A stretch of 64,000 nucleotides of DNA from Bettongia penicillata ogilbyi (Eukaryota; Chordata; Mammalia; Diprotodontia; Potoroidae). Made by a program: the position numbers and the translations under genes. Location: contig JAJHZJ010000808.1 of assembly GCA_023548195.1 (NCBI GenBank), forward strand, positions 6,750,389 to 6,814,388, written 5' to 3'. Under the pieces are notes generated by a model. It did no database searches. It was not told the DNA's origin and was given only the letters and a program-made list of their open reading frames with translations. Positions 45,900 through 57,084 of this stretch are shown in pieces. Position 1 is the first letter of the stretch. Each line of letters begins with the position of its first letter.

Positions 45900-48800
45900 C
45901 AGCATCATATAAGTCTTTCCATGCCTCTCTGAAGTCTTCCTGTTCATAGTGCAATAGGATTCCATTACATTCATATACCATAATTTATTCAATCATTCCC
46001 CAATTGATGGGCATCCCCTTGATTTCGAGTTTTTGGCCACTACAAAGAGTGCTGTGATAAATATTTTTGTACATGGGACCCTTTCTCATTTTTGTGATCT
46101 CTTGGGGATACAGTCCTAGAAATGATATTGCTGGGTAAAAGGGTATGCATATTTTTGTAGCCCTTTGGGGTTAGTTCCAAGTTGCTCTCCAGAATGGTTG
46201 GATCAACTCACAACTCCACCCACAATGAATTAGTGTTCCAACTCTCCCACATCATCTCCCACATTTATCATCTTCCTGTTCTGTCATGTTTGCCAATCTG
46301 ATAGGTGTGATGTGGTATCTCAGAGTTGTTTTGATTTGCATCTCTCTAATCAATAGTGATTTAGAGCATTTTTTCATAGACTATAGATATAGTCAGTTTC
46401 TTCCTCTGAAAACCACCTGTTCATAACCTTTGACCATTTATCAATTGGGGAATGACTTGGATTCTTGGACATTTGACTCCGTTCTCGATATATTTTAGAA
46501 ATAAGGCCTTCATCACAGACACTAGCTACAAAACTTCTTTCCCAGTTTTCTGCATCCCTCTGAATCTTGGTTGCATTGGGTTTGTTTGTGCAAAAACTTT
46601 TCATTTTAATGCAAACTTATACATCTTGAACTTCATAATGCTTTCTATCTTTTCTTTAGTCAAAAATTCTTCCCTTCCCCATAAATCTGATAAATACACT
46701 ATTCTGTGCTCCACCAATTTGTCCGTAGTATCAGTCTTTATACCTAGATCAGGTACCATTTGGACTTTATTCTTGTGTATGGTATCAGGCATTGGTCTAT
46801 GCCTAGTTTCTGCCATGCTGTTATCCATTTTCCCAGCAATTTTTGTCTAACAGTGAGTTCTTATCCCATAAGCTGGTGTCCTTGGGTTTACCAAACAATA
46901 GGTTGCTATATTCATTGACAACTGTGTCTTGAGCACCCAACATTTTCCACTAGTCTAGCCCTCTGTTTCTTGGTTCCAAGCGGTTTTGATAATTGCTGCT
47001 TTATAATACAATTTGAGATCTAGTGGTGCTAGGCCACCTTCCCTAACATTTCTTTTCATTAGTCCACTTGATATTCTGGACCTCCTGTTCCTCCAGATGA
47101 ATTTTGATATTATTTTTTCCAGCTCTAGAAAATAATTATCTGATAGTTTGATTGGTATGGCACCAAATAAGTAAATTAACAGGTAGAATTGTCATTTTTA
47201 TTATATTGACTCAGCCCAACCAACGAGCAACTGATGTTTTCCCACTTATTTAGATCTGACTTTATTTGTGTGAAAATTGTCTTGTAATTGTATTCATATA
47301 GTCCCTCGGTTTGTTTTGGCAGGTAAACTCCCAAATATTTTATAGTATCTACCCTAGCTTTAAATGGGATTTCTCTTTCTATCTCATACTGTTGGGCTTT
47401 GTTACTAAAATATAGAAATGCAGAAGATATGTATGAGTTTATTTTGTAACCTACAACTTTGCCAAAGTTGTTTATTATTTCAAGTGGTTTTTTGCTTGAA
47501 TCTCTGGGATTCTCTAAGTATATCATCATATCATCTGCAAAGAGTGATAACTTAATTTCTTCTTTGCCTATTTTAATTCCTTCAATTTCTTTATCTTCTC
47601 TAATTGCTACAGCTAACATTTCTAGTACCATATTGAATAACCATGGTGATAATGGACATCCTTGTTTCACCCCTGATCTTATTGGAAATGCATCTAGCTT
47701 ATCTATCTCTGTTGCATATAATGCTTGCTGAAGGTTGTAGGTAGATACTGCTTTTTTTTTTTATGGAAAGTTCCCCTTATTCCTGTGCTCTTCTGTGTTT
47801 TTAATAGGGAATGAGTGTTGTGTTTTGTCAAAAGCTTTTTCTGCATCTTTTGAGATAATCATATGGTTTCTGTTAGTTTTGTTGTTCAATAATGCTAATA
47901 GTTTTCCTAATATTGAACCAGCCCTGCATTCCTGGTATGAATCCTACCTGATCATAATGTATTATTCTCGTGAGAAGTTGCTGTATTCCTTTGTGCTAAA
48001 ATCTTATTTAAAAGTTTTGCATCTATATTCATTAGAGAAATTGGTGCATAATTTTCTTTCTCTGTTTTGTCTCTTCCTGGTTTAGGTATCAAAACCATAT
48101 TTATGTCATAAAAAAAAATTTGAGAGGACTCCTTCCCTAATATTCCCAATAGTCTCTATACTATTGGAATTAATTGTTCTTTAAATGTTTGATAGAATTC
48201 ACTTTTAAATCCATCCATCCCTCGATATTTTTTCCTAGGGAGTCCATTGATGGCTTATTCCATCTCTTTTTCTGAGATGGGGTTAAGTATTCAACTTCCT
48301 TTTCTGCTAATCTGGACAACTTATATTTTTAAAAATAGTCATCCATCTCATTTAGATTGTTGAATTTATTAGCATAAAATTGGGCAAAGTAATTTCTAAT
48401 TATTGTTTTACTTTCCTCCTCATTGAAGGTGAGTTCATCCCTTTCATTTTTGATGCTGGTAATTTGTTTTTCTTCTTTCTTTTTTAAATCAAATTAACCA
48501 GAGGTTTATCAATTTTATTAGTTTTTTCATAAAACCAATTATTGGTTTTATTTACTAGTTCAATAGTTTTCTTAATTTCAATTTTATTCATGTCTCCTTT
48601 GGTTTTCCATATGTCTAATTTGGTATTTACTTGAGGATTTTCAATTTGTTCTCTTTCTAGCTTTTTCAGTTGCAGGCCCAAGTCACAGATCTCCTCTTTC
48701 TTTATTTTATTAATGTAGGCATTCAAAGATATAAAACTTCCCCTAAGAAGTGCTTTTGCAGTATCCCATAAGATTTGATAGCTTGTCTCATTATTGTCAT

Positions 48801-49610
48801 TCTCTCAAATGAAGTTGTTGATTGTTTCTATTATTTTTTGTTTAACTCCCTCCTTCTTTAGGATTAGATTATTTAGTTTCCAATTAATTTTTGGTTTATC
48901 TTTCCATGGCCTATTATTACATATAATTTTATTGCATTATGATCTGAGAAGGATGCATTGACTACCTCTGCCTTTCTGCACTGGATTGTGAGGTTTTTCT
49001 GCCCTAGAACATGGTCAATTTTTGTATATGTACCATGTACCATTGAGAAAAAGGTGTCTTCTTTTCTATCCCCATTCAATTTTCTCCAGAGAGCTATTGT
49101 ATCTACCTTATCCAGAATTTTATTCACCTTCTTAACTTCTTTCTTGTTTATTTTAAGGTTAGATTTATCAAGTTCAGAGAGGGCGAGATTGAGTTGCCCT
49201 ACTAGTATAGTTCTGCAACCTATTCCTTCCTGCAATGCCCCCAGCATTTCCTCTAAGAATTTGGATGCTGTACCACTTGGAGCATACATGTTTAGTAATG
49301 ATGTTGCTTCATTGTCTATGGTGCCTTTTGTCAGGATATAGTTTCCTTCCTTATCTCTTTTGATTAAGTCTATTTCTGCTTTTGCTTTGTCTGGTATTAG
49401 GAACACTACCCCTGCTTTTCTTACATCAACTGAAGCACAATATATTCTACTCCAGCATTTTACCTTTACCCTGTGTGCATCCCTCCATTTTCAAATATGT
49501 TTCTTATAAACAACATGTTGTTGGATTATGGCTTTTAATACATTTTGCTATCCTTCTCTGTTCTATGGGAGAGTTCATTCCATTCACATCCACAGTTATG
49601 ATTACAATCT
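45900..49610 (-). pseudogene. L1 ORF2 (endonuclease / reverse transcriptase), dead
   Basis: The APE-type endonuclease lies at about 48,873-49,600: 'VDVNGMNSPIEQRR', then a stop directly before 'ETYLKMEG', 'NMYAP', 'SMVHGTYTKIDHVLGQ' and 'SFSDHNAIKL'. The conserved GDFN box reads GQLN, losing the aspartate. A thumb-like and spacer part follows (48,484-48,726). The RT palm lies at 47,176-47,670, with '[19 protein letters not shown]' and an intact FADD in '[15 protein letters not shown]'. Next come 'TIKYLGVYLPKQTEGLYEYN' and a C-terminal segment near 46,374-46,604 ('SPIDKWSKVMNRWFSEEE'). ORF2p nicks target DNA and primes reverse transcription from it. Many frame breaks; the 3' limit is approximate. 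Confidence 0.9.
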
Positions 49611-50209
49611 ACGTAATTTCCCTCCATCCTCTTTCCCATAGTTTGTGCTTTTATTTCTCCCATCTCCCTTTCCCTCCTCAATAGAGTTTTCACTTTTTGA
49701 CCATCACCTCCCCCAGTCTTCCTTTCCTTCTTTTAGCCCCCCACCCTTTTATTCTCCTTTATCCTTACTACTTTTCCCCTCCCTTTTGACTTCCCCTTCC
49801 CCTTTTTCTCTCTTCCCCTCCTACTGCCTCTAGAGCTAGTTAGATTTATATACTTAAGTTTTTGTTCCTTGAACCAAATTACATGACAGTACCTCTCAAA
49901 CAAGGCTCATCTCCCTCCCCTTTTCCCCTCTGCTATAATATGATTTTGTACTTCTTCCTGTGATGCAATTTACCATTATCTGCTTCCTCCTTTTCACATC
50001 TCCTGTTTCAATCCATTTGCATGCTTGAATCACATTTTTATCATCAGATCATTTACTTTATACCTGTTCGCTCTATATATGTATATCTTTTGTATAATTC
50101 ATAATAGCTTTACCATTCTCAAGATTAACATGTATCCTCTTCCTGGATGGGGAGGTAAATAGTTTGCCCAAATTAAGTAACAAGTTTTTCTTTCCCCTTG
50201 TTTACCTTT

Positions 50210-51280
50210 TCATGCCTCTTTTGAGACCTGCATTTGAAGACAGAATTTTCTATTGAGTTCTGGCCTTTTTGTCAGGAAGATCTGGAAGCCCCTTATTTCT
50301 TTGAATGTCCATCTCCTTGCCTGAAATGTTATGCTGAACTTTGCTGGGTAATTGATCCTTGGTTGTAGTCCCAGTTCCTTTGCTTTATGGAATATCATAT
50401 TCTAATTCCTTTGATCTTTTAATATAGAAGCTACAAGGTGTGTGGTCCTGACATAGCTCCTCAATAGTTGAATGGTTTCTTTCTGGCTGCCTGTAGTATT
50501 TTCTCCTTCAGTTGATAGTTCTGGAATTTGGCAACAATATTTCTTGGGGTTTTTAGTTTGGGATCCCTTTTGGGAGGTGAACAGTGGATTCTTTCAATGA
50601 CTATTTTCCCCTCTGGATATAGGACTTCTGGGCAGTTTTCCTTGGTGATTTCTTAGAAAGCATTGTTTAGACTTTTTCTTTTCATCATGACTTTCTTGTA
50701 GGCCAATAATTCTTAAATTTTCTCTCTGGGATCCGTTTTCCAGGTCAGTTGCTTTTCCAATTAGATATTTTACATTTTTTTCTATCTTTTCATTCTTTAG
50801 ATTTTATTTGACTGATTATTGATGTTTCATAGAATCATTAGTTTCTACTTGGCTGATTCTAATTTTTGTCAAATTATTTTCTTCAGTTAACTTTTGCACC
50901 TCCTTTTCCATCTGTTCAATTATTTCTTTTAAGGAATTATTTTCTCCAGTTAGTTTTTGTACTTCCTTTTCCATTTGTCCAATTTTCTCAGTTAGGTTTT
51001 GTGCTTCCTTTCCCATCTGTTCAATTTTCCCTTTTAAAGAACTGTTCTCTTTATAGAATTCTTTTTTCATACTTTTAAAATCATTGACCAGGTTTTCTTC
51101 TCTTTCCTTTTTCAGCTGTTCCAGGAGAGCTCTTTGTGCATGTGAGAAGTTCATAATTCCTTCTGAAATTTCAGATGGGAGTACAGTCTCAATACTGACC
51201 TCTTTGGTATTTGTGTTTTGGTCCTTGTCCCCATAGAAAGATTCTATATTTTTTTCCTTACTCCTTTGCTTCTTGCTCAT
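50210..51280 (-). pseudogene. L1 ORF1 (RNA-binding chaperone), dead
   Basis: Starts at ATG 51,280 ('MSKKQRSKEKNIESF'). A 154-codon open part (50,816-51,280) contains a long coiled coil with repeated heptads, 'IEQMGKEAQNLTEKIGQMEK' and 'EVQKLTEENN', at least three related blocks. A stop at about 50,816 breaks it. The RRM-like region ('CPEVLYPEGKIVIERIHCSP', 'TPRNIVAKFQNYQLKEKILQ', about 50,500-50,640) and C-terminal domain (50,210-50,398; 'YPAKFSITFQARRWTFKEIR', 'TKRPELNRKF') follow with further stops. About 356 codons overall, normal for L1 ORF1p. Confidence 0.9.
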
Positions 51281-52207
51281 GATGGTGAGGCTTTGTATGT
51301 TGTGGCCTCTGGTTCTTTCAGCTAGAAGTTGATGTTGAGCTGGCTGGTGTGATAAAGCAATGGGAAGACACCTTTTCTTCTTTTTGTTTTGTGTTTACCT
51401 GGATTAGCTTGTTAAGTGTGGGGAGGGGTGGTCTAGTCACATGAGATCTCCTCAGCTGAGCTGGAGCAAAGGCAAGCCCAGGTGTTGGTGATCCTGGCTG
51501 CTGTATTGTCTTCCTGTTTCCCCTGGAGTGCTGAAGCATGCCTGGGTCCTAGTGCAAGGCTCCACCCTCCAGTAGCTCTGGCTGTCTGAGACAGCTCCAT
51601 TTCTCTGCTACAGTAAGAGAAATATTCTTTAGCAATTTTCCTAGCTTTAGGTGCTACAAGACTATTTGCCCCTTCTGTTGATCCCACTGATCTAGAATTT
51701 TTCTGGGGAAATATTTTATGGTTCTTTCAAGGTCAACAAGGGGTGGGGGAGAGAGCATTTACTGATCACCCTGCCATTGTGGCTCCCAGAACTTCACGTA
51801 GGTGACTTACAGACATTTAATCTTTGGGCTGAAAGTCTCAGGAGTGGCTGTGCCTGATACCTGGGGCTCAGTGGCTGTCACTCACTTGACTCCACTGGTC
51901 TCCAGCCCTGGGCTGCCATGCTGCCTTTCTACCAAGCTGCTGCCGCTGCCTCAGGCTGCCCTGAGACTTTCCAACTCAGCTGTGCTGCTGTGAGTGTGCT
52001 GTACTGTATGCTGTGGGCTCTTCCACATCCACAGAACAGATCCTTTCCATGGACCTTCCAGTCTGTCCTGGTCTGTGAATCAGTCTGTCTCCTATTGGAT
52101 TCTGCACTCCAAAATTTGGTCAGATTCTCTTTTTAGAGGTATCTGAAGGAGTTTGTCTAAGAGCTTAGGTGAGTAGTTGCTCTCACTCTGCCATCTTGGC
52201 TCTACCT

Positions 52208-52225
52208 TCTCCTTTTTTGTCTTTA
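52208..52225. repeat. target-site duplication, right (younger L1)
   Basis: 'tctccttttttgtcttta', partner of 45,453-45,470. Confidence 0.85.
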
Positions 52226-53195
52226 ACAGTTTGTTTTGCTTAAGACTAACTTCTCCATTAATCTACATTAATTAGATTAATTAATTAATGACTAATTAAT
52301 TAATCATCCTCATTCCCCTTTTCTTTGTTCTTCTTTTCTTCCTTTTTCCCTGTTGAATGAAATATCAATTGTATGTGCTCTCCCATTTCCTTTCTATTTT
52401 CCTGTTGAGTGAAATACATTCTGTGCTCAACTGTGTGTATTCACTCCCTAGACCAGTTCAGATGAGGGTGAAGTTCTTCCTCATAATTCTCCAAAGTGTA
52501 TAATCTTTTTTTTTCTCCCTTCTTTACATTCTCTTTCTTTTTTAGATCATTGAAATATAACAAATACTCTGAGGCCTTCTGTCTAATTGGATCTCCCCTG
52601 TGACCTGTAATGATAATAGAATTCTGAGGGAATACATGTATCATCTCCTTATAATAGAATATAGATAATACAAGTTTGTTTAGTCCAATCTGATTTCTTT
52701 TTATGCTTACCTTTTTATATTTCTTGTGTCGTGCATTTGTATTTAAAATTTTTGACTCAGATCTATTTTTTTTTCATCACAAATCCTTGGAAGTCCTCCA
52801 TTTCATTAAAGATCCATTGGTTTTCCTCAGTAGGATATTACTTAGTTTTGCTGGGTAAGTTATTTTGTGTTGTTAGCCTACATTATTTACCTTCTGGAAT
52901 ATCACATTCCAAGTTTTCCACTCCTTTAAAATCATAACTGCTAAGTCTTGTGTGGTACTGACAATGACTACTCAGTACTTGGGAGAATACAATTTTGACT
53001 ACTTGCAGTTTTCTTTTCCTTTACATAGAAGCTCCGTAATTTGGCTACAGTATTCCTTGGCATTTTCATTTTTGTCATTTTCCTGGTGTTTTGTGGTTGA
53101 CTCTAGTTTTACTTTGTTTTCTATGTTTAAGAGATATGGACAATTTTAAAAACAATTTCTTTAAATATGATATCTAGGCTATTTGTGTTTATGGC
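52226..53195 (-). mobile_element. older L1, 5' half of the split element (ORF1 C-terminus and spacer)
   Basis: Antisense ORF1 C-terminal region, as in the HAL1 copies and the younger L1: 'cctccatttcattaaagatc', 'ttacttagttttgctgggta', 'ccttctggaatatcacattc', 'gtaatttggctacagtattc'. It is followed leftward by the ORF1-ORF2 spacer (52,226-52,690), which includes an AT-rich palindromic patch (52,280-52,305). Truncated at about 53,195. Confidence 0.8.
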
Positions 53196-53199
53196 AGGA

Positions 53200-53760
53200 T
53201 GATGGTGAATGGTCACAAACTTTCAGAACCCTAGCAGAGGGGCACATGAGCAAGGATCCTATGTTCCTGGGGCAACTTGCAAGACTGCAGGCCTTGATGC
53301 CCTTTGTTTTCCTCAGGACCTATCTACATAAAAAAAATTGCCAATAGATTACTTGTCCACTCTACTTAAGGTGCTTCTCTTCTAGTTACTAGGGTATTGC
53401 TATATTTTTTCATCAAAAACATATCTTTTCCATTTCTCTTTTCGCCAACTTCTGATGGGTTTCCACGTTTCCACTTTTCAAATATTAGACAACAGTGCAA
53501 GAAAAAGTATGGCCCTTTTTCCCTCTCTACTGCCTTTCCAAGCATCAGGTAACAGTTTAAACTCCAAGGACTCTTCCAAGAACTAAGTACAAGTCTCTCC
53601 TGAGATCAGCTTTTCTGAAGTCACCTAAATTCTCAACTCTGATCTGTTCTCAGTCCTCAACCACTTTAATTACTCTAAAGCTGAATGTGTTTAGTTAAAT
53701 GATGCTATTTTCTCACAAGGTGATAAAAATCCACATTTCTTAAACACATATAAATCTATT
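53200..53760. other. no feature seen
   Basis: Between the old L1 and the tetranucleotide array; nothing recognised. Confidence 0.4.
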
Positions 53761-53764
53761 TATC

Positions 53765-53833
<69 letters not shown>

Positions 53834-53839
53834 CCTGTC

Positions 53840-53890
<51 letters not shown>

Positions 53891-53893
53891 CAT
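53765..53893. repeat. (CTAT)n tetranucleotide array
   Basis: About 30 units, split once by 'ctacctgtcat' near 53,831. Confidence 0.97.
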
Positions 53894-54309
53894 CCTAATT
53901 CCTATCTGTCTTTCTGTTATGTGTTTGTGTACTTGAACCATAGTAACCAAACATTTCTTTGGCTCACAGGTTCCTAGATATTACCCTCAAAGCCTCAAGT
54001 TAGTCATATACAAATTAGATGTTGGGAAACAGGACAGAGTAAGCCATTTTTGCCATGAATAATTGTCTTTTCTCTCGGGACCATTTGTCTTAGTGTTTCC
54101 CTCACAATTATCCTTTTGTTTTCCCTCTTCCTTTCAATTAGGAAAAAAGTCCACATCTGAAAGGAACATCCCTTCAACTTAAGTGCTCTTCTCTTACCCA
54201 CCCCAGACTGTCACTTTAAGTGAACAGTGAAAGCTATGGTGGCTTCTAACGAATTGGTTTGGCTGGATTAAAATCACTGAGCTAGGGCAAGAGTCGCTAT
54301 GTTTCCTTA

Positions 54310-54515
54310 TTTCAGACTAAAGCTTCTTAACCTTTCTGTTGTGGACCCTTTTTGCAGTTTGGTGAAGGTTGTGAACTTCTTAGAATAATATTTTCAAATA
54401 ACTTAAGGAAATGCTAAATCTTAGAAAGTAATGAAAATAAATATGTATTTTTTCTCTGCCAAGTTCATTGACACCCTGAAATTTGTGAACACCCTGGTCC
54501 TATATAAAATATTTT
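54310..54515 (-). mobile_element. hAT-type non-autonomous DNA transposon fragment (tentative)
   Basis: 'cttcttaacctttctgttgt', 'ttgtgaacttcttagaataa', 'aacttaaggaaatgctaaat' and 'gccaagttcattgacaccct' resemble old mammalian hAT-Charlie-type elements with a 'ttaagaa' end. Non-coding. Confidence 0.5.
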
Positions 54516-54519
54516 AAAT

Positions 54520-55275
54520 TTTCAAATCTAAAACTTGAAACTTGAAAGAATTTCAAATATAAATTTTATATTTTATTGACCTTACATTCACTCTTTTCCC
54601 CTTAGTGCTGATCAATTGGAAATGGACCAGTTAGGCGCATCAATGAGAGTATAGGTGTCAACAAAATAAGTTGAATTCATTTATCAGCCTCACGCCATTA
54701 TGATATGGTGCTAACTCTTTCTCCATGAATCCCTTTTACCTTCCCTTTCCTCTATGGATCCCTAGATTTATTTAACTGAAGTCAGATCATAGTTTCAATT
54801 TTGTCATGAAAACACACTCTATCAGCAGCTTTGAAAAAAAAATGTCTCTGTTAACATTGAATAGAAATAGCTTGACTCTCCATTGAACTTCATCAAATGG
54901 CAAAGATTAGTCTTCATTTATTCTCCTTTGAAAGTGATTCAATCTCTCTTTTCTACAGATCAATAGCTTCCCAGTTCAATGATTACCTCAGTGGACACCA
55001 GAATAGCAGCTAAACAAATGGAGTTGTCAATAATTTATCAACAACGATTTTTCAAAATGGACTGGTTTATATGGGAACTAGCGATACTGAGAGAGAAATC
55101 AGACATCATGGTTGCTCTACAGCTTTCCTACTTCTGGGAATGTTAGATATGTATGATATCATGTGGAATGGAAAAAGGCAGCTTTGCGTCCAGCATCTTA
55201 ACTGGCCAACTTCTCTGTTCAATCTGCTTGAATGAGTGGATTGTTGGATTTTTTCTTACATTTTCTATATGTTAC
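54520..55275. other. AT-rich, unique-looking DNA
   Basis: No repeat or exon recognised. Confidence 0.4.
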
Positions 55276-55278
55276 TTA

Positions 55279-55281
<3 letters not shown>

Positions 55282-55359
<78 letters not shown>
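55282..55359. repeat. (AT)n(GT)n compound microsatellite
   Basis: About 18 AT units followed by about 20 GT units. Open frames across it are repeat translations. Confidence 0.97.
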
Positions 55360-55360
<1 letters not shown>

Positions 55361-55672
55361 GCACGTGTGTATATGTCCATATACACAATAGGAAAAAGTA
55401 AAAGGTAAAACAATTGAACTGATTTTGCAAATGAGATGCAAGTGGAACTTTGTGTATAACTTGTAGAAAAAGGTGCAAAAATGAACAAAACTGGCAAAGG
55501 AGTTTTGGAGTTGTTTAATTCAGGTCTTTAAGTCATATCTCCATGTAATTAGTTGTTATCAAGATGGATTCTAAGTCAAAAGGAAAGTTTAAACATAAGG
55601 ACTATTTAGGAGGGATAAAGCAGGATAAAACTAACACCAAAAAGAAGCAAATCATCTCTATATATGAGTACA

Positions 55673-55862
55673 TTTTGTTGCTGTTCTGTCATGTCTGACT
55701 TTTCATGACCCCATTTAAGTTTTTTTTTTTTGCAAAAATACTGGAATAATTCACCATTTCCTTCTCCAGTTCATTTTACAGGTGAGGAACTGAGGCAAAT
55801 AGGGTTTGCCCAGGGTCTCACAGATAGTCTGAAACTCGGGCTTTCTCACTATAGTCAGTACC
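55673..55862 (-). mobile_element. BovB-tailed SINE, truncated
   Basis: The plus strand shows the tail ('ttgttgctgttctgtcatgt', 'gacttttcatgacccc', 'ttcaccatttccttctccag') and core ('gtgaggaactgaggcaaata', 'ttgcccagggtctcacag'). The head is missing. Confidence 0.75.
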
Positions 55863-55864
55863 TT

Positions 55865-56415
55865 TTTCAAATATACATTACTGGATTTCAGGAAAAATGT
55901 TCTGTATATATACAAGTTATCCCAAAAAGTTTTAATTAAACACCACACATACCCACTCATACCACATATACACATTATATGAGCACATGTAATTTACACA
56001 TGCATATAATGTATAGATTGATTATTTGGGCTCTGTTAAGGGGTCCTCTGAACTTGTCTTTCTGAGTTGTATTTTGCAGAAACACTTGACCTGGTGTATA
56101 CATAAGGCCCTGAATGTATTAAGGACAGAGCACTCTCCCCCTGCCCCCATACCTCCAGCTGACATAATTTGTTGTTTGCATCCCAAGCATTTCCTTGGGA
56201 GTCAAGACAGGCACCAGTCTGTACTAGACTGGGAAGCTGCTTGTACAGCTGGGACCCTTGTAGCTGAGCAGACCTTCCTATCTTCAGTCCAGAGGTTCCC
56301 AAGGGAAAAGAATGTTGCTTTTGCCATTTAGTTATTCATGGTTTTTCCTCCTATGTCACTCCCATTTAGGTGGAGATTTCTTTTCCTCCTCCTCTCTTTG
56401 TTCCAATTTCATGAC
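55865..56415. other. no gene recognised
   Basis: Includes open frames of about 100 codons on both strands at 56,026-56,331 without protein signatures; not called as genes. Confidence 0.4.
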
Positions 56416-56417
56416 AT

Positions 56418-56600
56418 TGCATCCTGGGCCATCTCCAGCCATCCTTATGAATATCAGGCCACTGGACCCAGATGGCTCAGGAGAAGAAAGTGAGGTTGGT
56501 GACCTTGCACAGCCCTCCCTCACTCAAATAAAGTCAGCTACAAGTCCTTTCATCATCTTGATGTCATGGTCCTCTTTGAGAATAAAGGATTAATACAGCT
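56418..56600 (+). mobile_element. RTE-tailed SINE, 3' part only
   Basis: 'gcatcctgggccatctccag', 'ccatccttatgaatatcagg', 'gaagaaagtgaggttggtga' and tail 'cttgatgtcatggtcctctt', 'tgagaataaagga'. The head is absent. The tail is close to the RTE LINE 3' end at 30,835-30,900. Confidence 0.75.
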
Positions 56601-56885
56601 TTTGTCCCAATTTCATAAATATGCAAGTTTCTATTTGGATTGTGAACTCTTTGCCCTGGCTTAGGGATCCACCTACATGATCATTTCTCTTGTAATAAAC
56701 CTAGTTTTCATTTAAGTTTCATGAAGTTATGAATACCTGTTGACAACTCTTACCTTCCTTCTCAATGCTTCATTCATGCTTTCCTTATAGACAATTAAAA
56801 AATAATTCTTAATGTATGTTCATGCCCTCACCTTTTCATTCTGAAATGTTTTCTACAAAGCCACTAAAGTAACCTCCAGGCTTGG

Positions 56886-56916
56886 CAATCTATCCACTGT
56901 ACCACCTAGCTGCCCC
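56886..56916 (-). repeat. SINE head fragment
   Basis: Only 'ctatccactgtaccacctag' and 'ctgcccca': the tRNA-like start of a marsupial SINE, reverse orientation. Confidence 0.6.
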
Positions 56917-57084
56917 ATATGAGTGTTTATAAGCATATAAATGCACATTACCTTTGCTGAGAATTAGTTTAGGTTTTCTCATTATGTTTGTGACACTTTA
57001 TTCATCAATGTGAATACATGCCAAATATTCACACATGAATGAATGTAGGAGACTGGGAAAGAAGGGAAGAAATTCAAAAGGAAT

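Larger units (their letters stand above)
45471..52207 (-). mobile_element. full-length L1 retrotransposon, inactive
   Basis: About 6.74 kb between an 18-bp target-site duplication, inserted in an older L1 of the same orientation. From the 5' end (52,207): an outer start module (51,790-52,207; 'gagccaagatggcagag' at its edge), an inner 5' region with a second start-like block at about 51,765-51,790, ORF1 (50,210-51,280), a spacer (about 49,610-50,209), ORF2 (about 45,900-49,610), a 3' region and an A-rich tail (45,471-45,482). Length and order fit an autonomous mammalian L1. Both ORFs carry stops, so it is a fossil. Confidence 0.92.

Noticed and set aside
48958..49341. 127-codon plus-strand frame
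   Set aside because: Antisense shadow of the L1 endonuclease frame.
53765..53893. CRISPR-like regular repeat spacing
   Set aside because: A simple tetranucleotide array with no unique spacers; a vertebrate genome.
55153..55497. Frames rich in Tyr-Ile and Thr-His repeats
   Set aside because: Direct translation of (AT)n(GT)n.
56026..56331. 101-codon frame with opposite-strand partner
   Set aside because: No domain, no repeat support, composition ordinary; likely chance.
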